Assembly (NCBI RefSeq): GCF_008923205.2
Contig: NZ_WBMS02000014.1
Span: 62,001-126,000, forward strand
Origin: Actinomadura physcomitrii
Lineage (GTDB): Bacteria > Actinomycetota > Actinomycetes > Streptosporangiales > Streptosporangiaceae
Reading direction: 5' to 3'
DNA: 64,000 nt
The notes below the pieces were generated by a model. The model was not told the origin of the DNA and did not search any database. It saw only the letters and a list, made by a program, of their open reading frames with translations. The position numbers and the translations under genes were made by a program. Below are positions 15,896-23,578 of this stretch, one piece after another. Within the stretch, counting starts at the first letter, position 1. Each line of letters starts with the position of its first letter.

Positions 15896-17431
15896 TCACC
15901 GGTCGTCGGAGTGCGCGGCGGCGGCTCGCGTGCGCACCGGCGCCGCGCGGCCGTCGCCTTCCGCGGCCCGGGCGATGCCCTGGCACATGCCGCCGAAGAC
16001 GCGGTCGTGGAACGGTTTGAACGCCAACCAGTAGCAGTGCCCGAGCAGCCCGCGGGGGTGGAAGAGGGCGCGCTGGGAGTAGCGGGCGCGGCCGTCGCGC
16101 TCGGACACCGACAGCTCCAGCCACGCCAGGCCGGGGACGCGCATCTCCGCGCGCAGCCGCAGCAGGCGCCCGGGCTCGATCTCCTCCACGCGCCAGAAGT
16201 CGACCGCCTCCCCGATCCGCAGCCGGCGCGGGTCGCGGCGCCCGCGGCGCAGGCCCACCCCGCCGACGAGCCGGTCCAGGAGGCCCCGGGCGCGCCAGGC
16301 CAGGGGGAAGGAGTACCACCCGTGCTCGCCGCCGATCCCCTCGATGACCTCCCACAGGCGCTCCGGCGGGGCGTCCACGGTGCGGGACCGCTCGTCGGTG
16401 TAGAGGCTCCCGCCGGCCCAGGCCGGGTCGGTGGGCAGCGGGTCGCTGGGAGCGCCGGGGACGCTCGCCGACGACCAGCGGGTGGCGACGTCCGCCTCGC
16501 GGACGCGCCGCAGCGCGAGGGCCACCGCGCGCTCGAACCCCGCCAGGCCCTCGTCCGGCGGCGGGACGTACCGGCCGATGTCGTGCTCGCGGCAGATCAC
16601 CTCGTTGCGCAGCGACTCCACCAGCGGGCGCGCCAGCGGACCCGGGACGGGCGTGATCGCGCCCACCCACAGGCTCGACAGCCAGGGGCTCAGCACGGGC
16701 ACCGGGACGACGAGGCGCGGCCCGAGCCCGGCGACGGCGGCGTACCGCCGCATCATCTCCAGGTAGGTCAGCACGTCCGGCCCGCCGATGTCGAAGCCCC
16801 GGCTGACCCACTCGGGGAGCGCGGCGGACGCCACGAGGTAGTGCAGGACGTCCCGGATCGCGATCGGCTGGATGCGCGAGTGCACCCAGCGCGGGGTGAC
16901 CATCACCGGGAGCCGCTCGGTCAGGTACCGCAGCATCTCGAACGACGCGGAGCCCGACCCGATGATCACGGCGGCGCGCAGCCACACGGCGGGCACCCCC
17001 GCGTCCAGCATGATCCGGCCGACCTCGGCCCTGGACCGCAGGTGCGGGGACAGGTCCTCGTCCGGCTCCATCCCGCCGAGGTAGACCAGGCGGCCGACGC
17101 CGGCGTCCCGGGCCGCGTCGGCGAAGGTGCGGGCCGAGCGGCGGTCGGTCTCGCCGAACCCGCCCGCCCCGCCGATCGCGTGGATCAGGTAGTAGGCGAC
17201 CTCGACGCCGTCCAGGGCCCGGCGGGTCGACTCCGGGTCGGTGGCGTCGGCCTGGACGATCTCCACCCGGTCCGCCCAGGGATGGTCGCGCAGCCGCCGC
17301 GGGGTCCGCGCCATGCAGCGCACGCGGTGGCCGGCGGCCAGCAGCTCGGGCACCAGCCGGCCGCCGATGTAGCCACTGGCCCCCGTCACCAGGCAGAGCC
17401 GCCCGCCGCTCGTCTCAGCGGGCGGCGGCAT
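15896..17431 (-). CDS. SDR (atypical NAD(P)-binding) protein with C-terminal DUF2867
   Basis: This 511-aa protein starts with an extended-SDR/NmrA-like Rossmann domain (TGASGYIGGRLVPELL at about 15-30, YLIHAIGG, LRAAVIIGSGS). It ends with a DUF2867 domain of about 150 residues that includes WWxF-like features and SQRALFHPRGLLG. Such fusions are common in actinobacteria, often near photolyases; their reaction is unknown. It is divergent from the photolyase gene at 17671 and separates the two catabolic blocks. It is not obviously part of the catabolic pathway and may belong to a light or oxidative stress response. Confidence 0.85.
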   Translation of the reverse strand: MPPPAETSGGRLCLVTGASGYIGGRLVPELLAAGHRVRCMARTPRRLRDHPWADRVEIVQADATDPESTRRALDGVEVAYYLIHAIGGAGGFGETDRRSARTFADAARDAGVGRLVYLGGMEPDEDLSPHLRSRAEVGRIMLDAGVPAVWLRAAVIIGSGSASFEMLRYLTERLPVMVTPRWVHSRIQPIAIRDVLHYLVASAALPEWVSRGFDIGGPDVLTYLEMMRRYAAVAGLGPRLVVPVPVLSPWLSSLWVGAITPVPGPLARPLVESLRNEVICREHDIGRYVPPPDEGLAGFERAVALALRRVREADVATRWSSASVPGAPSDPLPTDPAWAGGSLYTDERSRTVDAPPERLWEVIEGIGGEHGWYSFPLAWRARGLLDRLVGGVGLRRGRRDPRRLRIGEAVDFWRVEEIEPGRLLRLRAEMRVPGLAWLELSVSERDGRARYSQRALFHPRGLLGHCYWLAFKPFHDRVFGGMCQGIARAAEGDGRAAPVRTRAAAAHSDDR

Positions 17432-17670
17432 CGTGCAGGGCTCCGATCATCGTTCCCCCTCGCGTCGGGCAGCCCGTACCCGGTGCCGACGGGGACAAGC
17501 GCGGCCCTTCCCGGTCTTTGCCCGTCCTGGACGCCGTCCGGGAGAACGGCGCCGTTCGAAGCGGCCGTCCCGGGGAAGCAGGTCCCTGTGAGGACCGCAG
17601 GAAGGCAGGCTCGCCGGGCCGTGTCCCGCGAGCGGCGGCCGATCGCGCGCCCGGCTCCGGAGATCCGCCG

Positions 17671-18966
17671 GTGAGCGCGTCGCTGATGCTGTTCACCCGC
17701 GATCTGCGGGTGCACGACAATCCGGCGCTGGCCGCGGCGTGCCGCCGGACCGGGCCGACCGTCCCGGTGTTCGTCTTCGACGACGCGCTGCTGGCCGGGC
17801 CGTTCGCCGCGCCCAACCGCGTCCGCCTCCTGCTGGACGCCCTCGCGGACCTGCGCGAGTCGCTGCGCGGACTCGGCGGCGACCTGGTGGTGCGGCGCGG
17901 CGATCCGGTCGCCGAGATCGCCCGCCTGGCCCGGCGGACGGACGCGGCGGAGCTGTTCCTCGCCGACGAGCGCTCGGCGTACGCGCGGCGCCGCCTCGCC
18001 GGGCTGCGCGAACTCGGGCTGCGGGTGTCCGTGCATCCCGGGATCACCGTGGTGCCGCCGGGGGACCTCACCCCGCCCGGCGGGGACCACTACCGGGTGT
18101 TCACGCCGTACTGGCGGGCCTGGGAGGCGGTCCGCCGGCGGCCGATCGCGGCGGCGCCCCGCGAGGTCCGCCTGCCGCCGGGGCTGCGCGGCGGCCCGCT
18201 GCCGGAGTTCGGCGACCTGACGAACGGCACGCCGTCCCCCGATCTCGCGCGGGGCGGTGAACGGGCGGGACGGCGGCGCATGGCGCGCTGGCTGGACGAG
18301 GCCGCGGCCGGGTACGACGAGGGCCACGACGACCTCGCCGGCGACCGCACGTCGCGGCTCAGCGCCTACATCAAGTTCGGGTGCGTCTCGCCGAGGGAGC
18401 TGGCCGATGCCGGCCCCGCCGGGTTCCGCCGCCAGCTCGCCTGGCGCGACTTCCACCACCAGGTCGCCGCGGCCTTCCCGGACCTGGCGCGAAGGGACTA
18501 CCGGCCGCGCCGGGGGGAGTGGAACCGGGACGACGACGCCCTGGCCGCCTGGCGCGAGGGCATGACCGGCGTCCCGATCGTCGACGCGGGGATGCGGCAG
18601 CTGCTCCGGGAGGGCTTCATGCACAACCGCGCCCGGCTGATCACCGCGTCGTTCCTCACCAGGACCCTCGGCGTCGACTGGCGGGCGGGGCTGCGCCACT
18701 TCAACGACTGGCTGGCCGACGGCGACATCGCCGACAACGCCGGCAACTGGCAGTGGGTCGCCGGGACCGGCAACAGCACGCGGCCCGGACAGGCCATGAA
18801 CCCGCTCCGGCAGGCGTCGCGCTTCGACCCGAAGGGCGACTACGTCCGCAGGTACGTCCCCGAGCTCGCGGGCATCGAGGGGGCGCGCGTGCACCGCCCC
18901 TGGACGCTCCCCGCCGACCAGGGTCCCGGGCCGGCCTATCCGCCGCCCGTCCTCGAGCTCGGCTGA
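17671..18966 (+). CDS. phr: Deoxyribodipyrimidine photolyase (class I, cryptochrome/photolyase family)
   Basis: The 431-aa protein has the N-terminal alpha/beta antenna domain (LMLFTRDLRVHDNPAL) and the FAD-binding C-terminal domain with GVPIVDAGMRQL, GFMHNRARLI, ASFLT and NAGNWQWVAGTG. It uses blue light and reduced FAD to reverse cyclobutane pyrimidine dimers. GTG at 17671 is chosen because the family begins right there (short N-terminus before LMLFTRDLR) and GGAG lies upstream; a longer in-frame start at 17518 would add about 50 unrelated residues. It is divergent from the SDR-DUF2867 gene. Photolyase rather than signalling cryptochrome is favoured by the bacterial class I motifs. Confidence 0.93.
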   Translation: MSASLMLFTRDLRVHDNPALAAACRRTGPTVPVFVFDDALLAGPFAAPNRVRLLLDALADLRESLRGLGGDLVVRRGDPVAEIARLARRTDAAELFLADERSAYARRRLAGLRELGLRVSVHPGITVVPPGDLTPPGGDHYRVFTPYWRAWEAVRRRPIAAAPREVRLPPGLRGGPLPEFGDLTNGTPSPDLARGGERAGRRRMARWLDEAAAGYDEGHDDLAGDRTSRLSAYIKFGCVSPRELADAGPAGFRRQLAWRDFHHQVAAAFPDLARRDYRPRRGEWNRDDDALAAWREGMTGVPIVDAGMRQLLREGFMHNRARLITASFLTRTLGVDWRAGLRHFNDWLADGDIADNAGNWQWVAGTGNSTRPGQAMNPLRQASRFDPKGDYVRRYVPELAGIEGARVHRPWTLPADQGPGPAYPPPVLELG

Positions 18967-19012
18967 GCATCCGCACTCCGACGCGAAGGTCTCCCAGATA
19001 CCACTTCCCCTT

Positions 19013-19034
19013 AAAGATTCTCGCGAGTATCTTT
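19013..19034. promoter_or_regulatory. 22-bp near-perfect palindrome before the AveC-like operon
   Basis: The sequence reads AAAGAT, one mismatch base, CTCGCGAG, one mismatch base, ATCTTT, and is otherwise fully self-complementary. It lies 82 bp before the GTG at 19117, in a locally AT-rich patch. It could be an operator for the AveC-AAA-VWA-TetR operon (the TetR gene at 22939 is the natural candidate regulator). Alternatively it is the photolyase terminator, since a T run follows. Confidence 0.5.
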
Positions 19035-19116
19035 TTGGTCGGCAGGATGCCGGACCGGCGGGCGGCGATGGCCGTGCCCGCCCGGCGAGCTGCGACGACT
19101 CAGAAGGAGAGTCCCC

Positions 19117-20301
19117 GTGAGCGGACAGTCCGAGAAGACGAAAGCGCCGCCCCCCACAGAAGCAGTCGACACGGCCTCACTCGACAAGGCCTCGCTCGGC
19201 GCGCAGGTCCAGACGCCGACCAAACCCGTGCGGATCTGGGCCGTCATCGGCGGCGCGATCCTGCTCTTCCAGCTCTACGTGTGGATCCGGTGGGTCTCCG
19301 GGCCCCACTTCGAGCAGGTGCCCGCCGGGCCGAGCGATCCGCCCACGCTGATGAAGGCGATCCTCATCACCTGGACGGGCGTGACGCTGCTCGGCTTCCC
19401 GGTCGGCGTCTACTTCTTCATCGTCCGGCCCTGGCGGCGGGAGCGGCGGATCACGCTCGACGGGATGCTGCTGGTGTCCTGCGGCCTGCTGTTCTTCCAG
19501 GATCCGCTGCTGGACTACTTCAACACCTGGTGCACCTACAACAGCTGGCTCTGGAACATGGGCGCGTGGACGCAGGACATCCCCGGCTGGCAGTCGTTCG
19601 GGGAACCGGGCCACATGCTCGCCGAGCCGCTGCTGATGAACGCGCCGGGCTACTCCTACGGGGTGCTGCTGTGCACCATCCTCGGCTGCTGGGTGATGCG
19701 CAAGGTCAAGGCGCGGTGGCCGGGGATCAGCAACATCGGGCTGATCGGCGTCCTCATCGCGTGGTCGTTCTTCTTCGACCTCGTCATGGAGGGCCTGTTC
19801 CTCATGCCGATGGGGCTCTTCACCTACCCCGGCGCGATCAGGTCCCTGACCATCAACGCCGGCCACTACTACCAGTGGCCCATCTACGAAGGGCTCATGT
19901 GGGGCGGCGTCCAGGCGGGCCTGTGCGCACTGCGCTACTTCACCGACGACCGCGGCCGGACGTTCGTGGAGCGCGGGCTCGACCGCGTCCGCGGCGGGAT
20001 GGCGAGGCAGCAGTTCACCCGCTTCCTCGCGATCTTCGCGGCGTGCAGCGCTTTCTTCTTCGTGTTCTACAACGTCCCCGTGCAATGGTTCGCGATGCAC
20101 GCCGATCCGTGGCCGAAGGACATCCAGAAGCGCTCGTACTTCACGTCGGGAATCTGCGGCGACGAGACCGGCCGGCTGTGCCCCGACCCCGCCCTGCCGA
20201 CGACGCGCGACGGCTCCGCCACCATCGGCCCGGACGGCAAGGTCGTCCCCCCGAAGGACCGGAAGCTTCCGACGATCGTCCCCTTCGACCGGGGGCACTG
20301 A
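19117..20301 (+). CDS. AveC-like (spirocyclase AveC family) integral membrane protein
   Basis: The 394-aa protein has at least six hydrophobic segments and features typical of AveC-like proteins: QDPLLDYFNTWCTYNSWLWN near residue 130, GEPGHMLAEPLLMN, and LVMEGLFLMPMGLFTYPGA near 230. AveC itself acts in spiroketal formation in avermectin biosynthesis, but the broader actinobacterial family is uncharacterised and often lies in lipid or terpenoid catabolic clusters. GTG at 19117 follows AGAAGGAGA. The next gene encodes a CbbQ/NorQ ATPase, whose start region is built from a tandem repeat beginning in this gene's last codons. A membrane-bound oxygenase or cyclase that needs the AAA+/VWA pair for maturation is one possibility. 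Confidence 0.75.
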   Translation: MSGQSEKTKAPPPTEAVDTASLDKASLGAQVQTPTKPVRIWAVIGGAILLFQLYVWIRWVSGPHFEQVPAGPSDPPTLMKAILITWTGVTLLGFPVGVYFFIVRPWRRERRITLDGMLLVSCGLLFFQDPLLDYFNTWCTYNSWLWNMGAWTQDIPGWQSFGEPGHMLAEPLLMNAPGYSYGVLLCTILGCWVMRKVKARWPGISNIGLIGVLIAWSFFFDLVMEGLFLMPMGLFTYPGAIRSLTINAGHYYQWPIYEGLMWGGVQAGLCALRYFTDDRGRTFVERGLDRVRGGMARQQFTRFLAIFAACSAFFFVFYNVPVQWFAMHADPWPKDIQKRSYFTSGICGDETGRLCPDPALPTTRDGSATIGPDGKVVPPKDRKLPTIVPFDRGH

Positions 20302-20353
20302 ATGACAGGGGCACCGAATTGACAGGGGCACTGAGATGACAGGGGGCACCGAG
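20291..20353 (+). repeat. 17-bp tandem repeat spanning the AAA+ gene start
   Basis: Three copies of TGACAGGGGCAC(C/T)GA start at 20303, 20320 and 20337, preceded by a partial copy GGGGGCACTGA at 20291 that ends the AveC-like gene. The period is 17 bp. Each copy carries a start-like codon (ATG 20302, TTG 20319, ATG 20336) and an AGGGG that can serve as ribosome binding site for the next copy. Because 17 is not divisible by 3, the starts fall in different frames. The first two meet stops after six codons and only the third opens the real gene. Confidence 0.8.
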
Positions 20354-21172
20354 ACGCTGCCCGGCGGGTCCGTGGCCGTCGAGCCCGCGCCGGAGGCGCC
20401 GTTCTACCGCGCGGTCGGGGACGAGGAGGAGGTGTTCCGCGCGGCGGCGCGCGGCGGGCTCCCGGTGCTGCTGAAGGGGCCGACGGGATGCGGGAAGACC
20501 CGGTTCGTGCAGGCCATGGCGCACGAGCTCGGCCGCGAGCTGATCACCGTCGCCGGCCACGAGGACATGACGTCGGCCGACCTGGTGGGCCGGTTCCTGC
20601 TCAAGGGCGGGGAGACGGCCTGGGTGGACGGGCCCCTGACCCGCGCCGTGCGCGAGGGCGCGATCTGCTACCTCGACGAGGTCGTGGAGGCGCGCCAGGA
20701 CACCGTCGTGGTCATCCATCCGCTCACCGACCACCGCCGCGAGCTGGCCCTCGACCGGCTCGGCACGACGCTGCGGGCGGCGCCCGGATTCCAGCTGGTG
20801 ATCTCCTACAACCCGGGCTACCAGAGCGTCCTGAAGAACATCAAGGAGTCGACCCGGCAGCGGTTCGTCGCGATCGAGCTCGGCTTCCCGCCCGCCGAGG
20901 CCGAGGCGCAGATCGTCGCCCGGGAGGCGGGGGTCGGCGCGGAGACCGCGCAGGCGCTGGTCCGGCTCGGCAACGCCATCCGGGACCTGGACGGCTCGCC
21001 GCTGCGCGAGGCGTCCTCCACGCGGATGCTCATCCTCGCCGGCAGCCTTGTCGCGCAGGGGCTGAGCCTGCGGACCGCCGCCCGGTCCGCCATCGTCCAG
21101 GCCCTGTCCGACGATCCGGACGTCGTCCGAGCGCTGGGCGAGCTGGCCGACGCCGTCCTGCCGGGGACATGA
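20336..21172 (+). CDS. CbbQ/NirQ/NorQ-family AAA+ ATPase
   Basis: The 278-aa MoxR-type AAA+ protein has Walker A GPTGCGKTR (about 49-57), Walker B ICYLDEV (about 109-115) and the arginine-finger region STRQRFVAIEL. CbbQ/NorQ ATPases work with a von Willebrand A partner (CbbO/NorD) to insert metal or remodel inhibited metalloenzymes such as Rubisco or nitric oxide reductase. Here the partner follows with an ATGA overlap. Neither Rubisco nor NOR genes occur in the window, so the client is unknown. The start at 20336 follows AGGGG and is the third copy of a 17-bp repeat. Confidence 0.9.
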   Translation: MTGGTETLPGGSVAVEPAPEAPFYRAVGDEEEVFRAAARGGLPVLLKGPTGCGKTRFVQAMAHELGRELITVAGHEDMTSADLVGRFLLKGGETAWVDGPLTRAVREGAICYLDEVVEARQDTVVVIHPLTDHRRELALDRLGTTLRAAPGFQLVISYNPGYQSVLKNIKESTRQRFVAIELGFPPAEAEAQIVAREAGVGAETAQALVRLGNAIRDLDGSPLREASSTRMLILAGSLVAQGLSLRTAARSAIVQALSDDPDVVRALGELADAVLPGT

Positions 21173-22857
21173 CGGCCGCCGAGCCGGGCGGCCCCGAGCG
21201 GTTCCGGTTCCTCGCCGCGTCCATCGCCGGCCGGGCCGTCGACGTCGCGGAGGCGAAGGCCGGCGAGGCCGCGCATACCGACGGCCGGGTCGTCTTCGTC
21301 TCCGCGGGCGGCTCCGCCGTCCGGCAGCGCAGCGAGGTGCTGGTCCAGAGCGCTCTGCTCGGCGCGGGGAGCCTGGACCAGCGGTGGATCAGGGCCGTCT
21401 GGGCGCGTCCTTCCACGGCGCGCCGGTACCTGGCGCTCGAAGGCCGCCGGGTGCTCGCCGAGCTGGCCGGACGGTATCCGGTCGCCGCCGGTCTGGATTT
21501 CGGCGGCGACCCGGGCACCGCGACCGCCCAGGAGTCGCTCGAAGCGGCCAGGGGGCGGGCGGCGGTGCCCGACCCGCCGGAATGGTTCGGCGTCATCAGA
21601 CCGTCCCGGTTGCTGGCCGCGCCCGCCGGTCCCGGCGCGCGCGCCACCGACAAGGAGGTGCGCCTGGAATTCGATCCCATCGACCTGCCCGAAGCCGACG
21701 ACGACGGCGACCAGGAAGAGCCGCGGGAAAGCAAGATCCTGAAACTGTTCGAGAATCCTTTGATCGCCTCGCGGACGCTCACGGACTATTTCCGGAAACT
21801 GCTCGGCGGATCGCGGACGCAGGGGGACGGCGCCGCCGGGGCGGAGGCGAAGGTCCGCTCGGTCCGGCGGGCGGACCGGGTCGGACGGCACGCCCGCCCG
21901 CTTCCCACGCGCATCCGCTTCACCGACGACGGCAGGCCCGGCGGCGCCCTGGGCGTCGGGGGAGCCCTGCATCCGGAATGGGACGTCCACGCCGGCCGGT
22001 ACCGTCCGGACTGGTGCCGGGTGATCGGCTTCCCGCTGACCGCCGTGGCCGACGTGTCCGCCGCGGCGGTCCCGCGCGACGACGTGCTCCGGCGGCGCCT
22101 GTCCCGGGTGGGCCTCGGCCCCCGGGTCATGCGCCGCCGCCGCGACGGCGACGAGATCGACCTCGAGGCGCTCGTCGACCTCCTGGTGGACGTGCGCTCC
22201 GGCCACTCGCCGCCCGAGCACGTCTACCTGGACCGCCGGAAGACCGCGCGGGACCTCGGCGTCCTCGTAATGCTCGACGCCTCCGGATCGGCCACCGACG
22301 CCGACCCGGACGGCCTCGCCGTGCACGACCACCAGCGGCGGGCGGCGGCGACGCTGGCCGCGACGCTCGAGGAGCTGGGCGACCGCGTCGCCGTCCACGC
22401 CTTCCGGTCGCACGGCCGGCACGCCGTGCACCTGCCCGCGGTCAAGGCGTTCGGGCAGCGTTTCGACGCCGTCGGCCGGGCTCGGCTGAATCAGCTCCAG
22501 CCGTCCGGCTACACGCGCCTCGGCGCGGGTATACGCGGCGCCGGGGAAATTCTCAAGACGGAGGCGGGAACCCCCCACCGGCTGCTGATCGTCCTTTCCG
22601 ACGGTTTTCCCTATGACAATGGATACGAAGGGCGTTACGCGGAGGCCGATGTCAGCAAAGCCATCGAAGAACTCCACGCCGACGGCGTGGCGTGCCTCTG
22701 CCTTTCCATCGGCGCCACCACGGCCGCGGACGCGCTCGAGCGGGTCTTCGGCCCGGCGAGCCACGCGAGCGCCGCGACGCTCGCCGAGTTGAGCCCTCGA
22801 ATGGACGAGCTGTTCCTCGCCGCGCTCCGGCGGCTCGCCGCACCGAGGCCGAAGTGA
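21169..22857 (+). CDS. CbbO/NorD-type von Willebrand factor A domain protein
   Basis: The 562-aa protein has a variable N-terminal half and a C-terminal VWA domain with the MIDAS motif DASGS (in LVMLDASGSATD, about residue 367) and a downstream IVLSDGFP segment. Its organisation matches CbbO/NorD, the adaptor that binds Mg2+ and the client protein for the AAA+ motor. ATG at 21169 overlaps the stop of the ATPase gene (ATGA), showing strict coupling. An acidic linker (EADDDGDQEEPRESK) lies near residue 170. The pair follows an AveC-like membrane protein and precedes a TetR regulator on the same strand, so the client is probably encoded in this island. Confidence 0.88.
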   Translation: MTAAEPGGPERFRFLAASIAGRAVDVAEAKAGEAAHTDGRVVFVSAGGSAVRQRSEVLVQSALLGAGSLDQRWIRAVWARPSTARRYLALEGRRVLAELAGRYPVAAGLDFGGDPGTATAQESLEAARGRAAVPDPPEWFGVIRPSRLLAAPAGPGARATDKEVRLEFDPIDLPEADDDGDQEEPRESKILKLFENPLIASRTLTDYFRKLLGGSRTQGDGAAGAEAKVRSVRRADRVGRHARPLPTRIRFTDDGRPGGALGVGGALHPEWDVHAGRYRPDWCRVIGFPLTAVADVSAAAVPRDDVLRRRLSRVGLGPRVMRRRRDGDEIDLEALVDLLVDVRSGHSPPEHVYLDRRKTARDLGVLVMLDASGSATDADPDGLAVHDHQRRAAATLAATLEELGDRVAVHAFRSHGRHAVHLPAVKAFGQRFDAVGRARLNQLQPSGYTRLGAGIRGAGEILKTEAGTPHRLLIVLSDGFPYDNGYEGRYAEADVSKAIEELHADGVACLCLSIGATTAADALERVFGPASHASAATLAELSPRMDELFLAALRRLAAPRPK

Positions 22858-22925
22858 CGGCCGCCGCCGAGGCCGCGGGCGCCGGACCGCGGGGGCGCGG
22901 GCGCGGGAGGGCGCCCCGGAACTGG

Positions 22926-22940
22926 CATAATCACCGGTAT
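22926..22940 (+). promoter_or_regulatory. Leaderless promoter of the TetR gene
   Basis: CATAAT (22926-22931) closely resembles a sigma70-type -10 hexamer and ends seven bases before the ATG at 22939, so transcription probably starts at the A of the start codon. No Shine-Dalgarno sequence is present at normal spacing. Confidence 0.55.
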
Positions 22941-23541
22941 GGTTGAGCGTTGGACGAGGGAGCGGCGCCGCGACCACACCCGTTCGCTGCTCGTGGACGC
23001 GGCGGAGGAGGTGTTCGCCGAAAAGGGCTTCACCCAGGCGACGCTCGACGACATCGCTTATGCCGCCGGCTTTACCAAAGGCGCCATTTACAAGCACTTC
23101 GGCACGAAAGAAGACCTGTTCCTGGCCGTCAGCGACCGGCACTGGCGCCGCTACTTCGACGACTTCGCCGAAGTGATCTCGGCGATCAGCGAGGTGGGGG
23201 CCCGCGAACTCGACGAGGTCGCCCGGCGGTGGCGCCAGCTCAGCGGCGACCGCGGCGCCGAGCACGCCGCGCTGGGCCATGAGTTCACCCTGTACCTGCT
23301 CCGCAACCCCGAGGCCAGGCAGCGGGTGGAGGCCAGACGGCTGGAGGTGGCCGAGGCGCTCGCGGCGTCCATCCAGGAGGGCATCGACCGCATCGGCGGG
23401 ACGCTGCTGATCCCCGCGCTGACGTTCGCGCAGGTGCTCATCGCCACCAGCGACTCCGTCGTGCTGGGCAGCCGGCTGGACGACGTCGACCTGTACCGGC
23501 CGGTCCTCGAGATGTACATGTCCTTCATCAAGCTGCCCTGA
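22939..23541 (+). CDS. TetR/AcrR family transcriptional regulator
   Basis: The 200-aa protein has an N-terminal TetR helix-turn-helix (about residues 12-58: LVDAAEEVFAEKGF, TLDDIAYAAGFTKGAIYKHF) and a C-terminal ligand domain. It is on the same strand as the AveC-AAA-VWA genes, 81 bp downstream, but appears to have its own leaderless promoter. It may bind the 22-bp palindrome at 19013 or the inverted repeats near 240 and 3.3-3.4 kb; this is inference. A hairpin separates it from the convergent aldehyde dehydrogenase. Confidence 0.92.
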   Translation: MVERWTRERRRDHTRSLLVDAAEEVFAEKGFTQATLDDIAYAAGFTKGAIYKHFGTKEDLFLAVSDRHWRRYFDDFAEVISAISEVGARELDEVARRWRQLSGDRGAEHAALGHEFTLYLLRNPEARQRVEARRLEVAEALAASIQEGIDRIGGTLLIPALTFAQVLIATSDSVVLGSRLDDVDLYRPVLEMYMSFIKLP

Positions 23542-23543
23542 CC

Positions 23544-23572
23544 GCCGCCCGGGCGAGCGCGCCCCGGGCGGC
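23544..23572. terminator. Bidirectional hairpin terminator
   Basis: GCCGCCCGGG (23544-23553) and CCCGGGCGGC (23563-23572) form a perfect 10-bp GC stem with a 9-base loop, placed three bases after the TetR stop and just before the convergent aldehyde dehydrogenase stop. Confidence 0.75.
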
Positions 23573-23578
23573 CCGCGC

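Noticed and set aside
20336..22857. Nitric oxide reductase or Rubisco activation genes in the strict sense
   Set aside because: No nor or cbb structural genes are present in the window; only the family-level assignment is supported.
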